This document shows positions 15,923-29,200 of a stretch of 49,669 nucleotides of DNA, one piece after another (position 1 is the stretch's first letter; the number at the start of each line of letters is the position of its first letter). The stretch is from assembly GCA_947302435.1 (NCBI GenBank), contig CAMYVQ010000019.1:1-49669 (forward strand). The letters are read 5' to 3'. The notes beneath the pieces are model-generated. The model saw only the letters and a list, made by a program, of their open reading frames with translations. It did not search any database and had not been told where the DNA came from. The position numbers and the translations under genes were made by a program. Origin of the DNA: an uncultured Prevotella sp. GTDB lineage: Bacteria > Bacteroidota > Bacteroidia > Bacteroidales > Bacteroidaceae.

Positions 15923-17821
15923 ATGAAAAAACAGGTTTTATTATTGTTGGTGATGCTCTTCCCGTTAGTGGGGAGTGCCCATAACGTTGAAGCGGACATG
16001 ACGAAAGGGAAAGTCTTTGAGGTGAAAAATCCTGACAAGAAATTAAGCCCCTATACAGGCATGACTCGCGATCATTGGAAACAGGCGGCAGAGTATCTGC
16101 TCAACACCGCTTTCCAATATGTCAATGACATCAAGCAGCCTTTCGACCTGCCGAAACAGGAAGGTAAGAGCTACCCCCGTAATGCAGACGGTGTGCCCAC
16201 CTCGCGCATGGAGGCGCTCTGCCGCACGATGTTTCTGGCCGGCCCGTTGCTGAAGGAGAATCCTGAATTAATGCTTCACGGTGTGAAAGTGGGTGACTAT
16301 TATCGCTATCAGATGGCTTCGTTCCTCGATCCGGACAGTCCCATCTATCTTCCCGAAAAGAGAGGAGGGGGCAACGGCGGACAGAAGCTTGTGGAGTTGG
16401 GCGGTCTTGCGGTGTCGCTGCTCATGGCTCCTGAGGTGTTCTGGAATCCTCTTCCACAGGAGACACGCGACCGTTTGGCCGCTGTCTTCAAGACCTACGC
16501 CGAAGGTGGAACCATCGACATGAACTGGAGGTTCTTCAATCAGTGCCTGCTCAGTTTCCTGCACAAGGCTGGCTATCAGGTCAACATGGAATATATGGAG
16601 AAACTGCTGCATGACAATCTCAATGCCTACGTAGCCGATGGGTGGTATCATGATGCTCCCCTGTTCGACTATTACAGCATGTGGGCCTTCCAAATGTATG
16701 GCCCGTTGTGGGCAGAGAGTTTCGGGCGGAAAAACTATCCGGCTGAGGCAGAGCAGTTTATGAAGAACCTGGGCGAGATAACGAAGCAATATCCCTACAT
16801 GTTCGGTCGCGACGGCAAGATGCAGATGTGGGGCCGTAGCATCACCTATCGCATGGGAGCTGCCATCCCGCTTGCGCTCACAGGTTTGCTGCATAGTCCT
16901 GACATCGACTATGGATGGATGCGCCGCATTTGCTCCGGTGCCATTCTGCAGTTCCTTCAGAACCCCGATTTCATAGCTGACGACGGCCTTCCCAACCTCG
17001 GCTTCTATGGCCATTTTGAGGATTGTCTGCAACATTATTCCTGTCGTGGCAGCGTGTTCTGGATGGCTAAGATTTTCCTTGCCCTGTATATGCCTGCCGA
17101 CAATCCCTTCTGGACAGCACGCGAGACGGAAGGGGCATGGACAAAGATGAAGAAGGCGGCCCCGTTCAATGTCTATTCAAAGAGAACCAAGATTCTTGTC
17201 TCTGACTTTGCCGCATTGGGGATGGCCGAATTCCGCAATGTGTTCACACGCAACAGCGGATTCTATTACGGTCTCGAAAACTATAACCGTCTGGCCTATA
17301 ACTCATCGCTCCCGTGGCAGGCTGATGGCAAGAATGGTGAGGTGGCCATGAGCTATGTTGTTGAAGGCACTGACGGCAAATGGCTACAGATCAACAGTTA
17401 TCAGGGGGAAGGCCTGAATGGTGAAGGCATGTTCTGCCGGACGGCTGAGATGGAGAATGACAAAACCGTCACGATTGACCTGACGGAGCAGTTGACCGCC
17501 GATGGCGTTATCCGTGTGGACACTGTCAAGACAAAAGACTCACGTAAGATTCGCATGGGATTCTATGCACTGCCGGAACTCGACCGTCCGATTGTGGCAA
17601 CTGAAACGAAGGTGAAAGGCAAAAAGGCTATCACCATCGACAATGGCCAGTATCGGTTGACCACAGTGCTGACGGAAGGCTGGGACGGCATAGAGGTGGT
17701 TCGCTGCCATGACCTGCACCCTGAGGCCAAAAACAGTACAGTCGTCAATCTCACCGCCACTGTCGATGGCCAGAAGGTTTTGAAGTCCCAACTTGTCATG
17801 CAGAAGTCAAAGGGCCTTTAG
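15923..17821 (+). CDS. Secreted DUF2264 family protein, probable glycoside hydrolase
   Basis: 632 residues. A signal peptide (MKKQVLLLLVMLFPLVGSAH) is followed by a long region with DUF2264 features (TRDHWKQAAEYLLNTAF, then PRNADGVPTSRMEALCRTM). The N-terminal two thirds should form an alpha/alpha-barrel, the C-terminal third beta-rich. From memory this family corresponds to CAZy GH154, where beta-glucuronidase activity has been reported; that link should be checked. It would act in the periplasm or at the surface, possibly on glucuronic acid side chains of plant glycans. It lies outside the main xylan operon with its own promoter. Its stop overlaps that of the convergent transporter gene by 4 bp. 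Confidence 0.88.
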   Translation: MKKQVLLLLVMLFPLVGSAHNVEADMTKGKVFEVKNPDKKLSPYTGMTRDHWKQAAEYLLNTAFQYVNDIKQPFDLPKQEGKSYPRNADGVPTSRMEALCRTMFLAGPLLKENPELMLHGVKVGDYYRYQMASFLDPDSPIYLPEKRGGGNGGQKLVELGGLAVSLLMAPEVFWNPLPQETRDRLAAVFKTYAEGGTIDMNWRFFNQCLLSFLHKAGYQVNMEYMEKLLHDNLNAYVADGWYHDAPLFDYYSMWAFQMYGPLWAESFGRKNYPAEAEQFMKNLGEITKQYPYMFGRDGKMQMWGRSITYRMGAAIPLALTGLLHSPDIDYGWMRRICSGAILQFLQNPDFIADDGLPNLGFYGHFEDCLQHYSCRGSVFWMAKIFLALYMPADNPFWTARETEGAWTKMKKAAPFNVYSKRTKILVSDFAALGMAEFRNVFTRNSGFYYGLENYNRLAYNSSLPWQADGKNGEVAMSYVVEGTDGKWLQINSYQGEGLNGEGMFCRTAEMENDKTVTIDLTEQLTADGVIRVDTVKTKDSRKIRMGFYALPELDRPIVATETKVKGKKAITIDNGQYRLTTVLTEGWDGIEVVRCHDLHPEAKNSTVVNLTATVDGQKVLKSQLVMQKSKGL

Positions 17822-18741
17822 GAGTTATTACCTTTGTTGATGATGTAGATGCCGAGTGCCGCGAGGCCTCCTGCAAGAGCATATTTCAGATGGAACGTCT
17901 CGCCAAGACAGAGGCATGAGGTGACCGTTCCGACGACGGGTATCAGCGAATTGTATATGGCAACACGGCCCACGGGATTCAGACTGAGCAGTTTGTTGTA
18001 GAGCGCGAATCCGACGGCAGAGATGGCGATGAGCAGCAACAGGCAGACGATGCCAAGCACGTTGACATGAGGTAGCGTGCCACCAAGGGCAAGTCCGGGC
18101 AGGATGAGCAGCAAGCCTCCGATGGTGAGGCTATAGCCCGTTCCCACGAAGACATCAATCCGGCGGCTCAGTCCGCGGGTCATCAGACCTGAGAGTGCCG
18201 AACAGATGGCATTGAGGATGATCATGCCGTCACCGAGCCAGGTAAACTGCCCGCTTTCGGCCCCTCCAAGATTCAGTGTAAGGATTCCGCTGAACCCGAC
18301 GGTACAGCCGAGAATCTTTCGCGTAGTCAGTCTGTCGCTCTTGAAACAGGCACAGGCCAGCAGAACCACGAGGAAAGTGCTCAGCGAGTTAAGGATAGCC
18401 GCCCGTGAGCCTTCGCTATGCGACATGCCGATATAGAAGAAGAAATAGTGGAGCGTGGTGTTCATCAGCGCGAAGGCAAGAAGGAACCGCCAGTCGCCGG
18501 TCTTGCCCAGCTTGAACGAACGTCCGGTGCTACGTGCAACAGACAGGACTATCAGACCAGCCGCAGCAAACCGGATGCCAGCAAAGAGCATCTTGCTGCC
18601 CGTCATGTCCGCTGTGATGCCAAAGGCACTGAAGCCCACTTTGATAAGCGGGAATGCCCATCCCCACGCTATTGCTGCCGTCAGGGCAAATACCACCACC
18701 CATACGGGTCGCTGGAATATGGATGTTCTCGTCTGGTTCAC
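17818..18741 (-). CDS. EamA/DMT-family transporter
   Basis: 307 residues with about ten membrane spans in two five-helix EamA repeats: the first from about residue 13 (VWVVFALTAAIAWGWAFPL), the second from about 155. This is the usual size for drug/metabolite exporters of the inner membrane. The start appears to be a GTG at 18741, as no in-frame ATG lies nearby; the upstream frame stays open, so the exact start is uncertain. The gene is convergent with the DUF2264 gene, with overlapping stop codons (17818-17821). The substrate cannot be inferred. Confidence 0.88.
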   Translation of the reverse strand: MNQTRTSIFQRPVWVVVFALTAAIAWGWAFPLIKVGFSAFGITADMTGSKMLFAGIRFAAAGLIVLSVARSTGRSFKLGKTGDWRFLLAFALMNTTLHYFFFYIGMSHSEGSRAAILNSLSTFLVVLLACACFKSDRLTTRKILGCTVGFSGILTLNLGGAESGQFTWLGDGMIILNAICSALSGLMTRGLSRRIDVFVGTGYSLTIGGLLLILPGLALGGTLPHVNVLGIVCLLLLIAISAVGFALYNKLLSLNPVGRVAIYNSLIPVVGTVTSCLCLGETFHLKYALAGGLAALGIYIINKGNNS

Positions 18742-18837
18742 CTGATATTGAAATTCTGTTCCTTTCCGTTGTTCATATCTTGTACGTCTGTTAATCCGAT
18801 TTTGTATATAAAACTTATTACCAGTGATACTGTTTTC

Positions 18838-18997
18838 TTATAACGGTTCAGGTAGATGCATATTATGACGGGCATATTGGTACACGTCATTGAGAGTCTT
18901 GTGAAATTCATTCACAAAGACTATATTGTAATGACCTTCAAGCTCAAAGCCAAGATCTAAAAAAGCCTGCACCAGAGAAAAAAGAAAAAATATTCAT
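18838..18997 (-). pseudogene. Frameshifted N-terminal remnant of a C5 cytosine DNA methyltransferase
   Basis: From an ATG at 18997 the frame reads MNIFSFFSGAGF and then shifts at a run of six A on the plus strand (18959-18964). With one base fewer it continues LDLGFELEGHYNIVFVNEF and ends at a stop at 18838-18840 after about 52 codons. FSGAGFLDLGFE is the S-adenosylmethionine-binding motif I of C5 methyltransferases, and FVNEF the motif II acidic position. The catalytic PCQ motif and target-recognition domain are absent. It is a truncated and frameshifted relic, just downstream of repeat array D and dinD. Confidence 0.75.
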
Positions 18998-19020
18998 CAC
19001 CATAATATTATTTCATTTCG

Positions 19021-19086
19021 AGTTGCCCACTAACTACTTTTTAGTTACCCACTAAGTGTAATGTAGTTGCCCATTAACTCAATTTG
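19021..19086. repeat. 22-bp-period repeat array D (three direct units)
   Basis: The core AGTTRCCCAYTAA occurs at 19021, 19043 and 19065, exactly 22 bp apart, each followed by 9 variable bases. Unlike arrays A-C it is not symmetric about a centre, but the outer units contain AGTT and AACT half-sites 7 bp apart. It lies between the dinD stop (19099) and the methyltransferase remnant. Confidence 0.85.
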
Positions 19087-19098
19087 CTCGCTATAATG

Positions 19099-19929
19099 TC
19101 ATTTCTTTTCATTCTTCAACAGCTTTTTGTCTTCACTTGCTAAACGTCTTTCTACCTTCTTTACGTCTTCTGCTGGTGGCAGGTTTTCGGGTACGATGCC
19201 ACGCTGGACGAGCATCTGGCGGACGGCGGCGTTGTTGTCAACATGCTCACGGGTGATTTGCGCTTCACCTTTCAAGTCTTTCGTTTGCACATTGACACTG
19301 GTCATTTCGGCGGCAAAGTCCTTAGCTTTGATGCTGATAGTGGGCAGAAAATCTGCCAATGGACGGGATGCAGGAACGCCCATCTTCTGTTTCAGTGTGG
19401 CCGTATTCAAGCGGAAGAGGGCTTGGTCACCTTTGGAACGGATAACAGCAAAACTCTTGTCGTTGACACCACGCTCATATAAAACACCAGACAGTTTTTT
19501 CTCTGTTTCTTGCAACTTGGCACGGGCCTTTACTCGCTCAACCTCCAACAGCCGTTGCTCAATCAGTTCTGCCCTACGGGTCTGTACGGCAAAGTAGGTC
19601 TGGGCAAAGGCTATCTGGGGCTTACGAGGGTCGCCATTCTGTGCCACGAGATAGCAGGCATAGCGGGTGAGCATGATGTCATCGACTTCACGTTCAGCCC
19701 CAGACCCCAAGGTAACCATTTTGCTGACGTCAGCAAAATGGTCTGCTACTGACTGTCCCGCATTGTTACAGGCTTCTTTTGCCTTGTCTATCACGTTGGT
19801 GAAGTTACGCCATTGAGTATAGCCCAAAAGCGAGCACAGATTCCTTGCACTCCAGCATTCCACTTGGTTCACCTCACAAGCGGCTTGCTCGTATTCTTCA
19901 AACAACGCTATAATTTCTTCTTTCTTCAT
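19099..19929 (-). CDS. dinD: DNA damage-inducible protein D (DinD)
   Basis: 276 residues, the normal size for DinD. The N-terminal half has the BRO/DinD-type domain ([20 protein letters not shown], then [19 protein letters not shown] and [15 protein letters not shown]). The C-terminal half contains [18 protein letters not shown] and [13 protein letters not shown], typical of this family. In Escherichia coli DinD is SOS-induced and affects RecA filaments; a similar role here is an inference. A promoter of Bacteroidetes type lies at 20007-20040. I see no LexA box that I would defend. Confidence 0.92.
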   Translation of the reverse strand: MKKEEIIALFEEYEQAACEVNQVECWSARNLCSLLGYTQWRNFTNVIDKAKEACNNAGQSVADHFADVSKMVTLGSGAEREVDDIMLTRYACYLVAQNGDPRKPQIAFAQTYFAVQTRRAELIEQRLLEVERVKARAKLQETEKKLSGVLYERGVNDKSFAVIRSKGDQALFRLNTATLKQKMGVPASRPLADFLPTISIKAKDFAAEMTSVNVQTKDLKGEAQITREHVDNNAAVRQMLVQRGIVPENLPPAEDVKKVERRLASEDKKLLKNEKK

Positions 19930-20006
19930 TTGAAACGTTCAGGCTGAATTGATTATTATAGGCGATTGATGTCTCTCTCCATATATGGTTTTATTGTTAT
20001 TTGGCA

Positions 20007-20040
20007 CAAAGTTACAAACAATTTTGGAATTATGAGCAAA
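20007..20040 (-). promoter_or_regulatory. Promoter of dinD
   Basis: On the minus strand TTTG (20040-20037), 22 nt, and TAACTTTG (20014-20007) match the Bacteroidetes consensus with slightly long spacing. The dinD ATG is 78 bp downstream. Confidence 0.6.
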
Positions 20041-20145
20041 TTCTAATGTTTTTTCACTATTTCAAATTTATGAACCTTTTATCGTTTAAATGTCTTCGGT
20101 GACGAAATATTAATGCAAATTGTTGTAATACAAATGAAAAATAGT

Positions 20146-20153
20146 TATCTTTG
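20146..20153 (+). promoter_or_regulatory. Promoter -7 box for the double-esterase gene
   Basis: TATCTTTG followed by C matches TAnnTTTG, 26 bp before the ATG at 20180. A TTGTTG sequence near 20120-20125 could be the -33 element. Confidence 0.65.
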
Positions 20154-20179
20154 CAAAGTCTTACTGAAAACTTAAAATA

Positions 20180-21577
20180 ATGAGAAATTTGTTGAAATGG
20201 GTCTGCCTCTTGCTCGTCACAGTGACGACACAGGCGCAGACTGCGAGAAAGTTCACCATCGACCTGACCGACGACGCAAAGGCGCAGATGGTATGTTTCC
20301 TCCCTGAAAGCTCGTCGGGCAAGGCGATTGTCGGCTTGCCTGGAGGCGGCTACTCCATGCTCTCCAACTCCCATGAGGGCTATATGGCCTCCGATTGGAT
20401 GAACCAGCAGGGCATTGCCTATTTCGTGGTGAACTACCGTTTGCCGGAGGGCGACCGCACACGTCCCGTCAGCGATGTGGAGAAAGCCATGCGCATTGTC
20501 CGCGATTCCGCTGCCGTTTGGGGTATCAACCCCCACGATGTGGGCATCATGGGCTTTTCCGCAGGCGGTCATTTGTCCTCGGTCATCTCCACGCTTTCCC
20601 CCTTCGAAGTGCGTCCCGATTTCACTATCCTTTTCTATCCGGTCATTTCGATGGACGAAAAGGTGTCGCATGTCTGGTCGTGCCGTAATTTCTTGGGAGA
20701 AGACCAGAAAAAGCCCGAAATGGTACGCATGTACTCTACGCAGCATGCCGTGCGCCGCCATCTGACACCTCCTGCCGTCGTGATCACCGCCAACGACGAC
20801 CGTCTGGTGCCTCCTGTCACTAATGGCATCGCCTACTATTCGGCTATGCGCAATGTGGGTAACGAGTGCAGCCTGTTCGTCTATCCTGAAGGTGACCACG
20901 GCTTTGGTTTCGGCCCTTGGTTCAAGTATCACGATCAGTTGCTGGCCGATCTGGGCAACTGGCTGAAAGCCCGTCAGACCCCTAAGCCCGATGCCATCCG
21001 CGTGGCTTGCATCGGCAACAGCATCACCGACGGTCATGGCATCGACATGGCCACTCAGTACGGCTATCCGGCCCTGCTTCAGAAAAAGTTGGGCGACGGT
21101 TACTGGGTGAAGAACTTCGGCGTGAGTGCCCGCACGATGCTCAACAAAGGCGATCATCCCTATATGAATGAGATGGCATGGAAAGACGCGCTGGCTTTCC
21201 AGCCCGACATCGTGGTCATCAAGTTAGGCACCAACGACTCGAAGCCTGAGAACTGGCAGTATGGAACTGAGTTCAGGAACGACCTTGAGCAGATGGTCAC
21301 AACGCTCCGTTCCGCCGCCAAGAAGCCGCGCATCATTCTTTGTACGCCGATTCCCGCTTTCAAACCGTCGTGGAAAATCAATGATGAAGTGATTCTCAAC
21401 GACATCATTCCCACTCAGCAGAAAGTGGCCAAAAAGTTCGGTCTGGAAGTCGTCGACCTGCACACGCTCTTTGCCGATGCAGCCGATTTGGTGCAGTCTG
21501 ATGGCATCCATCCCAATGAAAAGGGTGCGCAGCGCATGTCGGAAATCATCTTTGAACTGCTGTCCAAACAACCGTAA
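20180..21577 (+). CDS. Secreted two-domain carbohydrate esterase (alpha/beta hydrolase plus SGNH hydrolase)
   Basis: 465 residues with a signal peptide (about 1-20). The first domain (about 25-265) is an alpha/beta hydrolase: GLPGGGYSML forms the oxyanion loop, S127 in GFSAGGH is the nucleophile, and GDHGFGF holds the histidine. This resembles BD-FAE/acetylxylan esterases. The second domain (about 272-465) is SGNH/GDSL: S281 in GNSITDG, then GTND, and DGIHPN with the Asp-His pair. Both domains probably remove acetyl groups from xylan in the periplasm or at the surface. It precedes two further esterase fusions on the same strand. Whether either domain also acts on feruloyl esters is unknown. 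Confidence 0.9.
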   Translation: MRNLLKWVCLLLVTVTTQAQTARKFTIDLTDDAKAQMVCFLPESSSGKAIVGLPGGGYSMLSNSHEGYMASDWMNQQGIAYFVVNYRLPEGDRTRPVSDVEKAMRIVRDSAAVWGINPHDVGIMGFSAGGHLSSVISTLSPFEVRPDFTILFYPVISMDEKVSHVWSCRNFLGEDQKKPEMVRMYSTQHAVRRHLTPPAVVITANDDRLVPPVTNGIAYYSAMRNVGNECSLFVYPEGDHGFGFGPWFKYHDQLLADLGNWLKARQTPKPDAIRVACIGNSITDGHGIDMATQYGYPALLQKKLGDGYWVKNFGVSARTMLNKGDHPYMNEMAWKDALAFQPDIVVIKLGTNDSKPENWQYGTEFRNDLEQMVTTLRSAAKKPRIILCTPIPAFKPSWKINDEVILNDIIPTQQKVAKKFGLEVVDLHTLFADAADLVQSDGIHPNEKGAQRMSEIIFELLSKQP

Positions 21578-21624
21578 AAACCTGCTCTTCTTCGGAAGTA
21601 AGTTGGTTTGCTTTACGGTTGTTT
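21566..21624 (+). terminator. Hairpin at the end of the double-esterase gene
   Basis: A perfect 13-bp inverted repeat (21566-21578 and 21612-21624) spans the stop codon and pairs across a 33-nt loop. Only a short T run follows, so this may be a weak terminator or an mRNA 3' stabiliser. Array B begins a few bases later. Confidence 0.5.
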
Positions 21625-21629
21625 CGTGA

Positions 21630-21761
21630 TTGAATATCATTTGTCCCGCCATTGATGTTGAATGACGGTCTTGTTGAATATCAATGAGCCGGTCATTCAA
21701 TATCAATGGCGGGACGATTCATTATCAATGGCAAGATGATTGGATATGGATGGTGATGATA
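21630..21761. repeat. 22-bp-period repeat array B, mirror-symmetric
   Basis: Units related to TTGAATATCAATG start at 21630, 21652, 21674, 21696, 21718 and 21740, exactly 22 bp apart, with variable 9-bp linkers. Inverted repeats CCCGCCATTGAT (21645-21656) with ATCAATGGCGGG (21702-21713), and TTGAATGAC with GTCATTCAA (21692-21700), share one centre at 21679. The 12-mer TTGAATGACGGT at 21658-21669 is identical to one in array A. Confidence 0.85.
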
Positions 21762-21814
21762 CAACAAAAGAAATATCTGGAACATTTACAACATGCTTTG
21801 TCCTGATTTTATTG

Positions 21815-21822
21815 TATCTTTG
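21815..21822 (+). promoter_or_regulatory. Promoter -7 box for the GH10-CE1 gene
   Basis: TATCTTTG followed by CA matches TAnnTTTG and lies 51 bp before the ATG at 21874. A TTTG at 21797-21800 is only 14 nt upstream, closer than the usual 19-21 nt, so the -33 assignment is doubtful. Confidence 0.6.
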
Positions 21823-21837
21823 CACACATCTTTGTAA

Positions 21838-24066
<2,229 letters not shown>

Positions 24067-24076
24067 TATCAAGTAA

Positions 24077-26053
<1,977 letters not shown>

Positions 26054-26079
26054 GAACGGCCATAGGCTGTTTTAAAAAG

Positions 26080-26129
26080 CAAACCACACGGAAACAGATT
26101 GTATGTTTGTTCGTGTGGTTTGTTTTTTT
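26080..26129 (+). terminator. Strong, possibly bidirectional terminator
   Basis: CAAACCACACG (26080-26090) and CGTGTGGTTTG (26112-26122) form a perfect 11-bp stem, followed by seven T. Upstream there is an A run (26074-26078), so it could also stop minus-strand transcription from the regulator gene. It lies between the convergent esterase and regulator genes. Confidence 0.85.
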
Positions 26130-26215
26130 GTTAAAATAAGGTGGAAAAATGTGTATATGTGACATATCATTAAATATAGGTTACGTTGAAATCGGCATTT
26201 TTCGTTTTTTTTCTC

Positions 26216-26223
26216 TACTTTTG
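26216..26223 (+). promoter_or_regulatory. Promoter-like -7 box facing the 3' end of the regulator gene
   Basis: TACTTTTG followed by CA matches TAnnTTTG on the plus strand, 18 bp before the stop codon of the minus-strand regulator gene. Transcription would run antisense into that gene. The expected start point is followed at once by the hairpin GACTGA-cttggct-TCAGTC. No good -33 element is seen. Confidence 0.35.
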
Positions 26224-26240
26224 CAGTGACTGACTTGGCT

Positions 26241-29200
26241 TCAGTCCCGATGGCCTTCTGAATTGAAGTCTTTGACGAAGTCGCGGGGCGACACACCATA
26301 GAATTTCTTGAAGACACTGGAGAAGGTGGTAATATTGGCAAAACCGCAGACGTAGGTCACTTCGCTCACATTCAGGCTCTTCTGTGCCAGCAGGTTGGCG
26401 GCTTTCTTCAAGCGTATGTTACGAATGAACTCATGGGGCGTTTGTCCTGTGAGTTCTTTCATTTTGCGGTAGAGGTGTACGCGGCTGATGCCCACTTCGT
26501 TGGCAATGAAGTCGACACTGAGGGAGGAGTCGCCGATGCGCTGGTTGATGACATTGATGACACGCTCCATGAGCTTCTGGTCTGGTGACACCACTTTGAT
26601 GTCGTCGATCTTCTCTTCGAGCTGGTCGTTGTGACTGTATTTCAGTTGCAGCAGATGGTGGGAGTTGATGATGTTATTGATGGTGCGTCGGAGAATCTCC
26701 ATGTTGAACGGTTTGACGATGTATGCGTCGGCTCCGCTGTCGAGACCTTCCAACTTGTCCTCGTCGCGGTTCTTGGCTGTGAGCAGTACGACGGGGATAT
26801 GGTTGGTGCTGTGGTTTGTCTTGATCTTGGAACAGAGCATGTTGCCGTCCATTTCGGGCATCATGATGTCGGAAATGACAAGATGGGGCAGGGTGCGCAG
26901 TGTCATGGAGAGTGCATCCTTGCCGTTGGAGAGTGAGATGATGTTATAGTCTTGGGCAAGCTCACTGCTGAGGAATTGCCTGATTTCGTCGTCGTCTTCG
27001 GCAATGATGATAGTGGGCTTCTTGTCGTTTGCCACAGGCTGGATGGGGGGAATGGTTTCTTCCTCTTCTGTCGGAAGTTCCGCCGAAACGGTTTCTGGGA
27101 GAAGTGTTTGGGAAACATCCTCGGTCACAATCTCCTCGGGCTTCAGGTGTTCGTTGCCTAATGGGATGGTGACCACAAACTCACAGCCCTGTTGCAGGTT
27201 ATGGGCGGTGACGCTGCCGTGGTGCAGTTCGACGAGCGACCGTGTGAGGTCGAGTCCGATGCCAGTGCCTGTGTATTGGCGCTGCATGCGCTCTTCCCTG
27301 GTTTCCCGGGTGGAATGGATGCTTTCGGGAACTTGGTAGAAACGCTCGAATATCTTGTCGAGCTTGTCTTCGGGTATCTGTTCGCCGTTGTCGCTGACGG
27401 TGATGGTGGCATTCTTGCCGTCGGTGGTCAGGTGGATGTCGATGGTTCCACCCGTGGGGGTGAACTTGAAGGCGTTGGAGAGGATGTTCATGATGACCTT
27501 GTCGAAATTCTTTCGGTCAACCCATGCCAATAGCGACTCCATTTCATGGTGGAAGCTGAACTTGATCTGGCGGGAGCTGGCCTGTTGCTCAAAAAGCGAG
27601 TAAAGCTCGCTGATGAAAGGCACAAGGTCGGTCTCGGTGGCACGGATCTGCATGAGTCCCTTGTCTATCTTCCTCAGGTCCATCATCTGGTTGATGAGAT
27701 GAAGGATGCGGTCGGCATTACGCTTGATGGTCTCATAGATATGTCGGCGCTGCGTGTCGGTCTCGTTCTTGATGAGGGTGGTGAGCGGCGTGATGATGAG
27801 TGTCATGGGGGTGCGTATCTCATGGCTGATGTTCATGAAGAACTGTAGCTTGGCATTGATCATCTCCTCGGCGTGGATGTGTTCCTGTAGCCGGAGCTGC
27901 ACTTGGCTCTTGTGCCGCAAGTAGTGCAAATAGCGCCAGACGAGGAAGACGATGATCAGGAGATAGACGATACGTGCAATCCATGTGTTGTACCACGGGC
28001 TGTGGATGATGACGGTGAACTCCCGTTCGGGCGTGAGGCGGTTGTAGCGTTCGGCCTTGACACGGAAATGGTAGGTGCCGGGCTGCAGACGGGTGAACGA
28101 AAGCTCGTTGATGCCCATCTGCATACGGGTGAAAGGCTCGTCGTTGATACTATATAAATAGGTGGTGTGTTCGGGACTGTCGTAGGTCAGGGTGGAGAAC
28201 CTGACACTGAACGTGTTCTTGTCGTGTGCGAGGTGGAACGTGGTGGCGGCAATGACGGTTGTGTCGCAAACCTGATACTGGCCTGAGCGCGAAGTTTGGT
28301 TGATGGGGGTGCGGCCTAAGAAAAATTCCACAAGACGGACGTTGGCATCCCATTCCAAAGGCTTGATTTCTTTAGGACAGAACCAGGTGATGCCCCCTAC
28401 ACCGCCGAAGAGTAGCATGAGGCAGTCGCCGTGGTCGAAGGAGCACGACGTCCGTTCGCTAAACTCGTTCGACTGTAGGCCGTTGTCCACGAAATAGCTC
28501 TCCGTCTCCCCTGTCTGTGGGTTGTGGCAGATAAGGCCGTGGCTCGTGCTGAACCAAAGCCGTCCTTCATTGTCCTGTTCGATGGAGGCGATATTGCCGT
28601 CGGTGAACACTTTTGCTGTGTCGTATGGTTCCATGGTCTTTTTAAGCATGTCATAGCAGTAAAGCCCGTCGTTGGTGCCTATCCATATCCGGCCGGCATA
28701 CTCCTTGCTGACGAGGATGGGCTTGGAATATGCCAGACAGTTGCGGCCGAACGTGGTGGTCCAATCGTTGCGCTCTATGTCCAGACAGCAGAGTCCCTGT
28801 GTCGTGCCGACATAGAGCCGTTTTTCGTCGGAAGAGAGGGAGATATGGTTGATATAGTCGTTCGAAAGGCTGTTCTTCTTAGGGTTTTGGGGCGCTTCAG
28901 CATCGGTTGTGAAGGTTCTCAGATGGTTGTCGCTCAGGTCGAGCTGTAGGAGTCCCTGTCCCATCGTGCCAACCCAAAGTTTGCCGTCCTTGGTGCCTTT
29001 CAGGGAAAAAACGCTGGTTTTTCGGTATTGTGGAAAGGGGTGATAGGTCTGTCCGTCGGCCTCAATGTAGCCGAAGCCCTGTTGGTAACTGCCCACCCAG
29101 ATGCGTCCGTGGCTGTCTTCGGTGAGGCTCAGCACCGAAGAGGGGAAGTTCTGCTTGAAGTGCTTGAGAGGCCGTGCTTCGCGGTCGATACAGTAGAGTC

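Noticed and set aside
20057..21157. Minus-strand open frame of 366 codons over the double-esterase gene
   Set aside because: Histidine-rich low-information product, typical of an antisense shadow.
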